Below are positions 23,901 to 35,021 of a stretch of 64,000 bases of DNA, one piece after another. Both the position numbers and the translations under genes were made by a program. The number at the start of each line of letters is the position of its first letter. Positions within the stretch are counted from its first letter, which is position 1. Origin of the DNA: Cenococcum geophilum 1.58 (lineage: Eukaryota; Ascomycota; Dothideomycetes; Gloniales; Gloniaceae). Location of the stretch: positions 1,578,771-1,642,770 of the forward strand of contig KV748204.1 in the NCBI GenBank assembly GCA_001692895.1. Direction: 5' to 3'. Below the pieces are notes generated by a model. The model had not been told where the DNA came from. It made no database searches and worked only from the letters and a program-made list of their open reading frames with translations.

Positions 23901-25870
23901 TTCATGCAAATACTCAGGTCGACAAACTAGTACGAGGTGAGACTGGCATGAGAACGAGTTCTACACCGACTCTACCTAGCCTATCGTCATCGCCTGGCGC
24001 ACTACGATCAGCTCAAGACTCGCCTTCCTCTGATGTTGAACTTCGTCGTACCTCTCTTCAAGTACCTAGATCGGTACCCAAAGGCAATGATTCTCCTGGC
24101 GGACAATCTCCAGTTAGCTCCATCGGCGGTATCACCCTGGGCGAACATAGTCATGTTGTTCGGCATAGGAATAGCGCCATAAGTCTGTTAAATCCCAACG
24201 ACAACAAGGCTCTTCCTGAGACTGGAACAACTTCGACGAATGCTTTCGGTAAGGTTGACGGTGCAAGCCAACGCGACTTCATGGCAAGAGGTCGGCAGCA
24301 GTCCCAGCTTGCAGTTGCCCAAGAACAGCACCGGAAGAGCCCTTCGAGGATCAAGTACAAAGATGCGCATAACTATACTGGCAATGATCCTAGTATTTTG
24401 AAACTACTAGACTCTCTTTATTTAGAGAACTATCCAGTTGATGAGGTTGAGTTTGGGATGCAGATACAACCAAATAGCAGGCGTCTACCCATTAAGCGTG
24501 GTAACGGTCAAGCATCCTCATCCACCAATCCATGGCGCCCTGAAGGAACACTAGTGGCTATGATGGGCGAACATACCGCTGCTATTAGCCGTGTTCTTGT
24601 TGCGCCAGATCACTCGTTCTTTATTACTGGGTCTGACGACGGTTCCGTCAAAATCTGGGACTCTGGGCGTTTGGAACGAAATATTGCACATCGATCCCGA
24701 CAAACTTACAGACTGGCTGAGAGTACGAAAGCCTCAAGCCTCGTGTTTGTCGAAAATACCTACTGTTTCGTATGTACGGGTACTGATGGCAGTATCCACG
24801 TGGTCAAAGTGGATTACAGCCAAGTGCAAGGTGGGACGAAATACGGAAAATTGAAAGTTCTACGGCAACACCAACTTCGTCATGGCGAGTATGCTGTTTG
24901 GTCTGAGCACTACAAGAGCGAAACTCAGTCAACGTTGGTTTTGGCCACCAATACTTCGCGAGTTATTGCCTTGGAGTTGAGAACAATGGCCGAGCTCTAT
25001 GTGCTTCAGAACCCTCTGCATCACGGTACACCAACCTGTTTTTGTATCGATAAACGACATCACTGGCTACTTCTAGGCACTACTCATGGTGTGATAGATC
25101 TCTGGGATCTTCGATTCAAGCTGCGGCTTAAAGCCTGGGGCTTCCACGGCTCATCTCCTATACATCGGATAATTCTTCAGCCAGTTCGATCACGCAAAGG
25201 CAAGGTATACATCGCAGGCGGTACCGGCCAAGGTGAAGTAACGGTCTGGGATCTAGAGAAGCTCCTCTGCAAGGAAATCTACCGCACAGGTTTGAGCAAG
25301 GATAGCCCCAAAAGCATGACATTGATTGATGTGGATGAAGAAAGGGCAGGTGGCATGCTAGGCCGCTTCGCTACATCACTGGAGCCTACAAGTAGCACAA
25401 GCATCAATCGTGGTATCCGATCCCTCGCGATAGGCACACAACCTCCCGACGATGGAAGCGATCCAAAACAATTCTTCCTAGTCACTGCGGGCCCTGATTG
25501 GAAAGTCCGATACTGGGATACTGCTCATTATGAAGCGTCCATGATTGTCAGCGGCCTAGAACTAGAGGAGTCTAAGCCGCAATACAACATCAGCCAGCCG
25601 AATCAGGAGACCATTGTTGTTACTGAGCTGCTGTCACAGCCACAAGGCCAGCAGTCGTCGACTTCCAACGTCCGAGATAGCAGCCGAACCCCTAATACGT
25701 CAGCGAGGAGGGGTTCTACAAAGCCGTCTAGGTCGTCTATTATTTCCTTGCAGCAGCAACACCTGTTGAGAAGTCATCTAGATAATATTCTTGATGTAGC
25801 TTTATTGGAGTATCCTTATGGTATGATTATATCGGTGGACAGGTCTGGCATAATTTACGTGTTCCAATAG
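20961..25870 (+). CDS. VPS15: VPS15 / PIK3R4 protein kinase-like regulatory subunit of PI3-kinase VPS34
   Basis: Four exons (20961-21174, 21236-21356, 21402-22455, 22523-25870) give 1,578 aa. It anchors and regulates VPS34 in vacuolar sorting and autophagy. The start MGQGYS is a myristoylation signal (Gly2, Ser6). The kinase domain (about 25-310) has YHGDIKTEN with Asp145. The DFG position reads DFS (163-165), a common Vps15 divergence. APERFLSA follows. HEAT-type helical repeats fill about 390-750 (for example AVRRAMLGSVSTLCVFFG). A Ser/Pro-rich linker precedes C-terminal WD40 repeats from about 1130 (FFITGSDDGSVKIWD, GVIDLWDLRF, KVRYWDTAHY). Intron 1 uses a GTACAG donor at 21175, needed to give VLL-NERKVLADVPNALG. 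This is the largest gene in the window. Confidence 0.95.
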
Positions 25871-26187
25871 GTAGCCTAGACAGTAGATGAATGGTTGACA
25901 ATTCTAGCATCTCTAATTAATTGCGATCTTAATTTGAAAGATTTCCCATGACATAGCAGGGCAAGCGCTCTTCGCCTGAGGCGGGATTTCCCAAAAAGGC
26001 GCTAGTGCACCCGGTATTTTTCAATGTCGAGAAGTTCCCATTCATAACAACGCGACATCGTGCCCCTCCCACAGACCGACTACACTCTAGTCCTCTCCCA
26101 ATAAATCCTCAAGAAGGATATCCGGCTTGCGCCGCGGTACTCATCAAACAAACAAAAGATATCTTCAGAAAGGAGAAACGGTACAAA
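25871..26187. other. intergenic VPS15 to LEA1
   Basis: 317 bp, same-strand neighbours. No gene; it includes the LEA1 promoter and leader. The upstream ATG at 26005 opens an unrelated frame. Confidence 0.4.
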
Positions 26188-27289
26188 ATGAGGCTAACAG
26201 CGGACCTAATCCAGAACTCCCTCTCCTACATCAACCCACTCACAGAACGCGAGCTGGACCTACGAGGTGCGTACTCGCTGAAAGGGGCAGATACTACGCT
26301 TTTTTGAGCTGCATTAATATCAATTCTCTTTTGCGAGGCTACAGGACACAAGATCCCCGCTATCGAGAACTTGGGCGCTGCGAAGGTACGTTGAATCCCT
26401 CTCATTATACTGCCTCGCACGCTGTTCTAGACCGGACTACGATTGTAATGCTGTCTCTGACTTCCGGTTCTTCTGGGACCGTATAGGACCAAGACGCGAT
26501 CGACTTTACCGACAATGACATTTCACAACTATCCAACTTCCCGCTCAGTCCCCGTCTGCGCACCCTCCTACTTGCACGTAACCGCATCTCAGTCATCCAT
26601 CCAGCTCTTTCAAAGTCGATACCCCACCTGACGACGCTGGTCTTGACTGAGAACCAGATTTCTGAACTCGCGGATCTGGATCCGTTGGCGGGATTTCTGA
26701 ATCTGACACATTTGGTCCTGTTACAGAATCCGGTTACAAGTAGAGAAGTGAGCTTTCCATTTCCTGAAATAAGACTCCAGACGTCTGTTGGCCAGTTCGC
26801 AGATCACGGGTTTGACATTTAGAAGCATACTGATAATATGAATCTTTCGACAGCATTACCGCTATTGGGTCCTCTACCGCTGCCCCTCAGTCCGCTTCCT
26901 CGACTTCCAAAAGGTCAAAGATTCCGAACGCAGCCAGGCCAAGGAGCTATTTGGCACGGCTAATGAACCTTCAGCGTTAGCTTCTAAGGTACGTGCTCCC
27001 CCACTTCATTTCCTTCGTGTTGTTCTCGTCCAAATCTCCAACTAACTACATTCCTAATCAGATTATGGGCATCAAAACTCGCACCTTCGACATCCCATCT
27101 GACGTCAACGGCTCCGCGCCCGGCTCGAAGGTCGCCCGCGTCAAGCTGACGGACAAGGAGAAGAAGCGAGTGGAGGGGCTGATTAGGAATGCTAAGAGCC
27201 TGTCGGAGATCACGAGACTGGAGAAGGAGCTGAATGAGGGACGGATACCTGGGGGCGCGTTTGGAGGCGGAGATGAGATAGGGGAATAA
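26188..27289 (+). CDS. LEA1: U2 small nuclear ribonucleoprotein A' (LEA1)
   Basis: Five exons (26188-26266, 26345-26385, 26487-26747, 26854-26988, 27062-27289) encode 247 aa. It is a core U2 snRNP protein that binds U2 snRNA stem-loop IV together with U2B''. It starts MRLTADLIQNSLSYINPLTERELDLRG, and after splicing HKIPAIENLGAAK-DQDAIDFTDNDIS. Leucine-rich repeats follow: LSPRLRTLLLARNRIS, LTTLVLTENQISEL, LTHLVLLQNPVT. The LRR cap reads HYRYWVLYRCPSVRFLDFQKVK, an almost invariant U2A' motif. A basic C-terminal helix contains TDKEKKRVEGLIRNAKSL. Five exons in 1.1 kb, including one of 41 nt, make it the most intron-dense gene here. Confidence 0.95.
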
Positions 27290-27628
27290 ACACTGAAGAC
27301 ACTAATATGCCTAGAGGATTCTCTTATATGGGAAACAGACAAAACTCGGCGTTTGTTCTAGACTGTATTTGACTAGGGTCATGTTAAGCTGGAACTGCCG
27401 GGAGGAGCCACTTCCTGTGCGCACCCATCATATTGACATCTTAGTGTCATTGAATTGTGAAATTAATGACCGGATTTATTCTTATATTTCTTTTAGATGC
27501 CGTTCGGTGACATCTGTAGTGAATCTTTCGACGGAAGACTCGTTGAAGCGACCACCAAACCCAGCTTTAGGTATCCTACACCCATCCAACCAAAAAACGC
27601 CATCCAATGCAAGAAACCTTTCCCTAAA
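27290..27628. other. intergenic between convergent LEA1 and FIP1
   Basis: 339 bp between facing stops, presumably two 3' UTRs. The plus-strand ORF that spans it is the antisense shadow of FIP1. Confidence 0.5.
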
Positions 27629-28798
27629 CTACCATCTTCTCCCTCCACCGCGTCCACCTTGTCCCCTTCCACCATACTGCTGTCCTCCGCCTTGCTGTTG
27701 CGCATAATTCCCGTAGCCCTGTCCATAGCCTTGTGCCTGCGCCTGTTGCTGCTGCTGCGGCGCCTGCTGTCCGGGCATGCCACCGCCCGCCATCTGCTGC
27801 TGAAAGCTCGCCATGAAGGTATTAAAATCCAGCTGGCTGGGATCCGTAATCCCCTGCTGCATCATGACAGCCTGCATCGCGGTGGCCATCTCCTCCTGGC
27901 TGCCGGGCATGCCGGGCATGCCCATCATCGCGGCCATGGGGTTCGCCATGCTGGCCTGCTGGGCAGCGGGGCCCGTGGGCGCGCCGGGGACGGGCGGGGC
28001 GGGAGAGGTCGAGGGGACGGACGTCGCGCCGCCGAACATTTGCTGGAATTGCGCCGTTTCGGCTTTCTGGGTCGCGAGCGTGCCGGTCATGGTCGCTTGT
28101 CGCTGCCGGTACATCTCCCAGGTGAATTCGTCAAAGCCATAGTTGAAGTAGTCGGATTGGTCAGCGCCAGGAAGTCGCCATGGCTTCGTGTTCTCCGCGA
28201 GGTCGGCGTCGATGTCGGTTTGGGAGATGGGCTTGCCGACGGGTGGGTAAACTGGGTCGGCATTGACGTCAATTGTGGAGGTGCGCACTTCGGGATAACT
28301 GGAGCCTGGCTGCTGTGGTGCGGAAGGGGCGGTGGGAGCTGAGAGGGTGGCTTTGGGTGCGGATTGTTGCTGGTGTGTTTGCGAGCGACTCGAGGTTTGG
28401 TCGGTAGCGCGGGGGTCTTTTATAGAGTCAACCGTGGATTGGCTATGATAGTTAGTACTTCTTACAAGGTAACTCCAAGAGGTATGCTGAAAATTTGGGG
28501 TGATTGAGATTGGGAGAACTCACGATATAGGCTTTTGAGCTTGGGGTCGATCAGTGATGATCTCGATATCCTGAAAAAACAGTCAGTAAATGTGAGAGCT
28601 AAAGATAGAGCCGTCGGCGCATACTGAATCACTGCCCTCTTCTTCTTCCTCTCCAGACTCGAGCTCTTCGTCCAAGTTGTCGTCCTTGTTATTGGCCTGG
28701 CCGTTGGCAGAGGCGTCCTGCTTGCTTTGATCACCGCTGCCAGGAGCATTGGCCGTCCCATCATGACCGTAGAACTCATCATCGTCTTCTTCCATCAT
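27629..28798 (-). CDS. FIP1: pre-mRNA polyadenylation factor FIP1
   Basis: Three exons (28798-28625, 28570-28524, 28442-27629; introns of 54 and 81 nt) encode 344 aa. Fip1 tethers poly(A) polymerase to the cleavage and polyadenylation factor. An acidic N-terminus (MMEEDDDEFYG, ELESGEEEEEGSDSDIEIITD) is followed by a linker. The Fip1 motif KPWRLPGADQSDYFNYGFDE (about residues 155-175) continues FTWEMYRQRQ. A Met/Gly/Pro/Gln-rich tail with a QQQQQAQAQ run ends in an RGG-like stretch (GGRGQGGRGGGRRW). The ATG lies only about 57 bp from the first base similar to the transposon array, so its promoter is at the array's edge. Confidence 0.95.
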
Positions 28799-28854
28799 TT
28801 CCCCTAGTCGAAATCCACTTGCGGTCTTCTAAAAGGTGCTCAGGAACGGTGATA

Positions 28855-29068
28855 TATGGGTATGGCTTTGCGACTTGCGCGAATTGGCTGGGCTTTTAGT
28901 CTTGCGTTCTAGTTCCCAGAATCCAGGCCGTATGTAAGAGCGTCCAAAATAATGGATACGAGGCTGTAGGTTCCTTGATCAAGGATGAGTTTAGCTTTGG
29001 TAGGATCTCCACTAGTGGAGGTTCTTGGGGAGCAAAGCGAGAAGTTCGGCCTTCGATCAACTACAGTG
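28855..29068. repeat. left flank of the array; partial copy of unit-tail sequence
   Basis: 28855-28950 (GGGTATGGCTTTGCGACTTGCGC...) reappears with changes at about 31757-31850, inside the tail of copy 1. Weaker similarity continues towards the junction octamer at 29070. Little RIP damage is seen here. Either the array begins with a truncated tail, or FIP1 promoter DNA was copied into the first junction. Confidence 0.6.
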
Positions 29069-29146
29069 GTGTTCACGGCTCGGCTGAGCGCCCGCTCAGT
29101 CGCTGAGCCGCACGTGATACATACGACCCCCGTCGACATTCGCGGA

Positions 29147-29181
29147 TGTCCACGGCCGAGCCTGCAGCCAAGCCGTGGACA
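29147..29181. repeat. inverted repeat at the unit start
   Basis: TGTCCACGGC (29147-29156) and GCCGTGGACA (29172-29181) form perfect 10-bp arms around a 15-bp spacer. A second imperfect palindrome lies at 29077-29109 (GGCTCGGCTGAGC / GCTCAGTCGCTGAGCC). Paired arms next to the junction are what a tyrosine recombinase binding site would look like; that role is inference. Confidence 0.7.
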
Positions 29182-29485
29182 TCTTTGAATGTCTTTACCC
29201 CTACTAATCGAGTCGCTGATGCGCGCGTACTATTGGCCTATTGGCCCAGCCGTGCGCCCGTTTATTACCCTATGCGGTAAGGTTACTTATCCGGTAGGTA
29301 TGCTTTCTCTACCTCTCCTCCCTAGTCTATGTCTGCGTATATAGGAAAATAGGAACCCCCCCTTAGGGCGCAGCTTCTCTAGCAGCGTCCTATATATCTT
29401 AAAAATGCTATTAATTAGTTGCGTAAAGATTAACGTCGCAAATAATGCCGAACTACGCGCTAACGCGTAGAGTATCTTTACCCTT

Positions 29486-31690
29486 ATGCGTTCCAAGAGA
29501 CCTAAAAATATGTCTCTAAATTATAAGCCAAAGCAGAAAGAGTTTAAGGTAAGTAGGTAGGTGCTTTATAAAGTAGTATATTTATAACTAACGCGTGTCT
29601 TCCTAGGCCTTTTATAAGCGGAAGCAGTACTATAACGGCGATACCATTATAGAAGAGAAGCTACTTCTTTTCCTTGTTAAGAAGGTTATAGGCTAGCCAC
29701 TAAAAGTAAAAAGCCGTAAGGCTAGTAATAACGTGCCCTAGGATAAGACGCGGCTCTCCTAGCGCTTAGTTTACGGCTATATTACTACCCTAACGGACCT
29801 CTACTAGATGTAGAAGGGTATAGAAATAAACAGCTACTAGTCCCCGCGGGAGAATAATGTTAGGGATTACCTAAAGGTTTTATAATAGAGGAACGCGTAG
29901 CGGGAAAAGGAGCAGTTTATAAATAAGGGTAGGAATACGCTACTTAACGGATATATAGAGGACGAGTTTAAGAGCGTCTACCGCAAGCTATAAGCCCGCG
30001 GAAACTCCTTACTAAAATACTACCTCCGTACGCTTATAGATATCCTACTAAGCCACTATATACTTACCTATAGCGGCAATAGGCGCTCCGCCGAGATCTT
30101 AGACCTATTTACTTTTAAATTTAAGGGGGAAGGTTTTACGCGCTATATACCCCTAATATTTACTATATACGCTAGTAAGTAGAACTAGTATAGCTACCTT
30201 AAAACTATTAGAGCTCTATATAATAAGAAGCCGCTTATCTATATACTTAGTGGGCTAGCTTTCTACCTCTTATACTACTAGGACCTTAGCAATAAGCCGT
30301 TCCTAGACTTTAGTAAGTAGTTAGCGTAGTATAATATCCACCTAATTAAGAGCAGCGCTAGGGACTATAAGACGGCCTTCTCGTATAACTTACAGCGGAA
30401 GTAGGTTATTAAGGTATTTTAAGCCATTAGCGTCTTTTTATAGAAGAAGACCTATATTAAGCGAAGCGCTAGCGCTAAGATAGTAGAGCTAAAAGGGGTT
30501 AGTAAGGACCAGATTAAATACGCTAGTAGGTAAAATTAGAAGCAGATAGTCGGCTGCTACTTAAACTCGCTGCCGTAGGAGTTTATACAGACAATAGCCG
30601 GCTATTTACCGTAGATAGGCTGCTTTAAGATTTATAGGGCAAGCGTTGCCCCCCCTAATATACTACTGTCGACGATCTAGCCAGAGCTAGACGTCTAGAA
30701 GGGTTAGTTTAGCCCTTAAGTTAGCTAGGTTAATAACCTTATAGCTATAGGCGCTATAAACCTCCTATTTTATCTTTGGGAGGTTATTCTATAGGACTTA
30801 GTAGTCCTCCACAAGATATTCCTAAGTAGCCCTATATAGAACCACCTAGTCTTCTAGTATAAGGCCTATCTACCCTTTATACAGAAGGTCGAAGCCTACC
30901 TATAGTAGGAGGAAAAAGGCCCTAGCTAGCTATTAATACTCTACTAGGCCGTGCTAGCTATTATAGACCGCTTAAAGACTATAGACGCCTAAGCACGCGA
31001 GCTATAGGCATTATTTAACTATATAGCCGAGTTCTAGTAGGCACAGTCTTTGTAGCTTTAATTGCTTACATCTAGCAGCCTTACCTTTTAGCTTAAGGTC
31101 CCTTTAGTATCTATATATTTATGTTTAACAGCACACCTACCAACGGTATATTTACTAATGGTATGTCTACTAGCGCCTTTATCTATTACGGAATTAAGTT
31201 AGGATATATTGGCCTAGGTAAGCACTATAGCTTCCCCTTTACTGGCGCCGCTGTAGCTATAGCTACAGCTATAGCCGCAGTAAGGGCCTAAGCCTAAGCA
31301 GCCGCCTAAGCAGCCGCCCGTATATCGTATATGCTATATAGTAAAGTCCGTACAGGCCCTTTAGCGCAAGTAGACTAAAGGGCTTAAAGGTAATCCTTTT
31401 ATAGTAGCGCTAGATTCTAAATAGGGTAGTAAATAGTAGGCTAGCTAGCAGAATAAGCTCTAATAGTACTCCCTACAGCTTAAAGTTATTAAGGAGATTA
31501 GGTAGGTCGCGTAGGCCTAAAGGGTTAGTAAGGAAGCGGCTATATAGTAGGTTAATTAATAGTAGAAGTAGATATAGTGCTCGCTAGATTAGCTTTATAA
31601 ACGGCTTTAAATAGGTAAAAAAGCTTTAAAATAGTATATATATCTAACTTCTAAGGCGTCTCTTAAAGCCTTGTATCTTATCTAGCCCTT
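29486..31690 (+). pseudogene. Crypton-type tyrosine recombinase, RIP-inactivated (copy 1)
   Basis: Exon 1 is 29486-29548 (MRSKRPKNMSLNYKPKQKEF-K). A 58-nt intron follows (GTAAGT...CTAAC...CTAG, 29549-29606), then a second exon in one frame from 29607. Interruptions are TAG/TAA where Gln fits, as expected of CpA-to-TpA change. Recognisable blocks: AFYKRKQYYNGD; a core resembling the Ndc10_II/CBF3 domain (FTFKFKGEG, LSGLAFYLLYYWDLSN); KKTYIKRSASAKI where HxxR is expected; GCYLNSL with the candidate nucleophile Tyr (30558-30560); and a Gln/Lys-rich C-terminal coil. A 1-nt deletion near the end removes the normal stop. No indel is seen in the core. Not functional. Confidence 0.85.
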
Positions 31691-32036
31691 AGGTCTTATT
31701 TTTAGTTGCGGTCTTCTTTAGGTGGGTCCTTAATATCGGTAGCGGGCGCCTAGCTATGGGTATGCGTAAGCTTTTGCGACTTGCGCGGATATGGCTGGGC
31801 TTCTTGTCTTGCGTTCTCAGTTCGCGTAGAGTCCTTAGCAGCTGTATGTATTAGCGTTCCATCGGTATTAAAGGGGGACGTTACGTCGCGGTAGTTGTTT
31901 ATTAGCGATTCCCGATCGAGTTTGGCTTATGGGTAAGGATCTATATACGCGCTAAGTGGACGGGGCCTTTTGGTAGCAATTATAACTTATAGCGGCTGAT
32001 TTAGCTTCTGCATTGATCCGTAAGATCATACTATTG

Positions 32037-35021
32037 GTGTTTAGGTTTAGGCTCGGTCGTACTGCGCTCCGCTTAAGTCTTTCAAGCAGCCGTGAATATA
32101 TGATCCGTCTATTAATACGCGGGATGTCTAGATCGCGCAAGCCTACTGCTACGCCAGTGGCCATCTATTGAATGTCTTCACCCTACTAATCGGTGCGCCT
32201 GCATGCGCGCGTACTATTAGCCTATTGGCCTAGCCGTACCCCTTTATTTACCCTATGCGGTAAAATTACTTATCTAGTAGGTAATGCTTCTCTACCTCTC
32301 CTCCCTAGTCTACTATCTGCGTAATTAGGAAAATAGGGACCCCCCCTTAGGGCGCAGCTTCTCTAGCAGCGTCCTATATATCTTAAAAATGCCATTATTT
32401 AGTTGCGTAAAGATTAATGTCGCAAATAATGCCGAACTATGCGCTAACGCGTAGAGTTATCTTTTACCCTTATATATTTCGAGAGACCTAAAAATAACGT
32501 CTTTAAAAATTATAAGCTGCTGAAGTAGAAAGCAGTTTAAGGTAAGTAGGTAGGTGCTTTATAGAGTTAGTATACTTATAAACTAATACACGTTTTTCTA
32601 GACCTTTTTATAAGCGGAAGTAGTTCGCTATAACGGGAATACCTTTACGGAAGAGGAAGCTACTTTCTTTTCCTTATTAAGGGAGGTTATAGGCTAGCTA
32701 CTAAAAGTAAAAAGGCCGTAAGGCTAGTAATAATATGCCCTAGGGGACAAACGCGGCTCTCCTAGCGGCTTAGTTTACGGCTATATTACTACTCCTAATA
32801 GAACTTCTATTAAATATGAACAGGTTATAAGAATAAATTAGCCACTAGTTTCTGCTAGGGAGGATAATATTAGGGATTACCTAAAGGTTCTATAACGGAG
32901 GAGACGCGTAGTAGGAAAAGGAGTAGTTTATAGATAAGGGTAGGGAATATACTGCTTAATAGATATATAAGAGGACTAGTTTAAGGAGTATCTACCGCGA
33001 GCTATAGGCCTGCAGAGACTCCTTACTAGAATACTACCTTTATATACTTATAGATATCCTACTAGGCTACTATATACTTACCCGCGGTAGTAATAGGCGC
33101 TCCGCCGAAATATTAAACCTATTTACCTTTAAGTTTAAGGGGGAAGGTCCTATGCGCTGTATACCCCTAATATTTACTATACGCGCTAGTAAGTAGAACT
33201 AGTATAGCCGCCTTAAGACTATTAGAGCTCTATATAATAAGAAGCCGCTTATCTATATACTTAGCGGGCTAGCTTTCTACCTCCTATACTACTAGGACCT
33301 TAGCAATAAGCCGTTCCTAGACTTTAGTAAGTAGTTAGCGTAATATAATATCCGCCTAATTAAGAGCAGCGCTGGGGACCGTAAGACGGCCTTTTTGTAT
33401 AACTTATAATGGGAGTAGGTTGCTAAGGTATTCTAGGCTATTAGCGTCTTTTTATAAAAGAAGACCTATATTAGGCAAAGCGCTAGCGCTAAAATAGTAA
33501 AGCTAAAAGGGGTTAGCAAGGACCAGATTAAACGCGCTAATAGGTAGAACTAGGAGTAAATAGTTAGCTATTACTTAAACTTGCTACTACGGGAGTTTAT
33601 ACGGACGATGGCCGGCTATTCGCCGCAAATAGGCTGCTTTAAGATTTGTAGGGCAAGCGTCGCCCCCCCTAATATACTACTGTTGACGATCTAGCTAGAG
33701 CTAGACGTCTAAAAGGGTTAGTTTAGCCTTTAAATCGGCTAGGTTAACAACCTTACGGCTATAGGCGCTATAAACCTCCTATTTTATCTCTAGGAGGTTA
33801 TCCTATAGGACTTAGTAGTCCTCTATAAGATATTCCTAAGTAGCCCTATATAAAACCACCTGGTCTTCTAGTATAAGGCCTATTTACCCTTTACGCGGAA
33901 GGTTAAAGCCTACCTATAGTAGGAGGAAGAAGGCCCTAGTTAACTATTAATACTCTACTAAGCCGTGCTAGCTATTACGGACCGCCTAAAGACTATAAAC
34001 GCCCAAGTACGTAAGCTATAGGCGTTATTTAACCATATAGCTAAGTCCTAGTAGGCGCAGTCTTTATAGCTTTAATTACTTATATCTAGTAGCCTTACCT
34101 TTCGGCTTAAGGTCCCTTCGGCATCCGTATATTTATATCTAACGGTATATCTACTAACGGCACGTCTACCAATAGTACGTCTACTAGCGCCTTTATCTAT
34201 TGCGGAATTAAGCTAAAATATATTAGCCTAGGTAAGCACTATAGCTTCCCCTTTACTGGCGCCGCCGCAGCTATAGCTATAGCTATAGCCGTAGTAAGGG
34301 CCTAAGCCCAAGCAGCCGCCTAAGTAGCCGCCCGTATATTATATGTGCCGTATAATAAAGTCTATATAGGCCCTTTAGCGCGAGTAAACTAAAGGGCTTA
34401 GAGGTAATCCTTCTATAGCAGCGCTAGATTCTAAATAGGATAGTAAATAGCGGGCTGGCCGGTAGAACGAGCTCTAATAGTACTCCCTATAGCTTAAGGT
34501 TATTAAGGAGATTAGGCGGGTCGCGTAGGCCTAAAGGGTTAGCGAGGAAGCGGCTATATAGTAGGTTAATTAACAGTAGAAGCGGATATAGTACTTGCTA
34601 GATTAGCTTTATAAACGGCTTTAAGCGGGTAGAAAAGCTTTAAAATAGTATATATATTTAACTTTTAAGGAGTCCTCTTAAAGCCTTTATCTATAGCCCC
34701 TTAGGGGCTTATTTTAGTGCGGTATAAGTTTAGTAGGGTACTTATACAATAGCGGCGCCTAATTTAAAACGCAAATATCTCTATTAACCTATGGCTAATT
34801 CTTACCATCCTAGTGCGAGTAAAGAGCCCTTGGACAGCTCTACGCATACTATTTAACGGGTATTAAGAGCGCGACATTGCTGCGGCGTTGCTGGCGATTA
34901 AAGATTGACTGTAGATATAGGGTAATATCTATATAGCGCTAAGCGCACGGGCCTCCTGCCTACTAAATTATGACTTAGCGGCTGATTTAGCCATACAAAT
35001 CGAACCATAGACATACTATTA
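32037..35021 (+). mobile_element. Crypton-like unit, copy 2 (with recombinase pseudogene)
   Basis: 2,985 bp, same order as the other copies. Its first half (about 32280-33000) has many one-base insertions relative to copies 3 and 4 (for example doubled bases in runs), so the recombinase frame is broken there. The start codon has become ATA, and the HxxR motif reads YIRQ. The second half aligns without gaps. Its tail carries the palindrome AGCCCCTTAGGGGCT (34695-34709), also in copies 3 and 4. Confidence 0.82.

Larger units (their letters stand above)
29069..32036 (+). mobile_element. Crypton-like unit, copy 1
   Basis: First complete unit (2,968 bp) of a head-to-tail array. It starts at the octamer TGTTCACG and a GC-rich zone with inverted repeats (29077-29109 and 29147-29181). 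That zone is nearly RIP-free, whereas everything after about 29300 is TA-rich. The tail (31730-32036) differs from the other copies and contains the segment shared with the left flank. It holds one recombinase pseudogene. Confidence 0.85.

Noticed and set aside
27497-28342. 281-codon plus-strand ORF
   Set aside because: Antisense shadow of FIP1; no recognisable protein features of its own.
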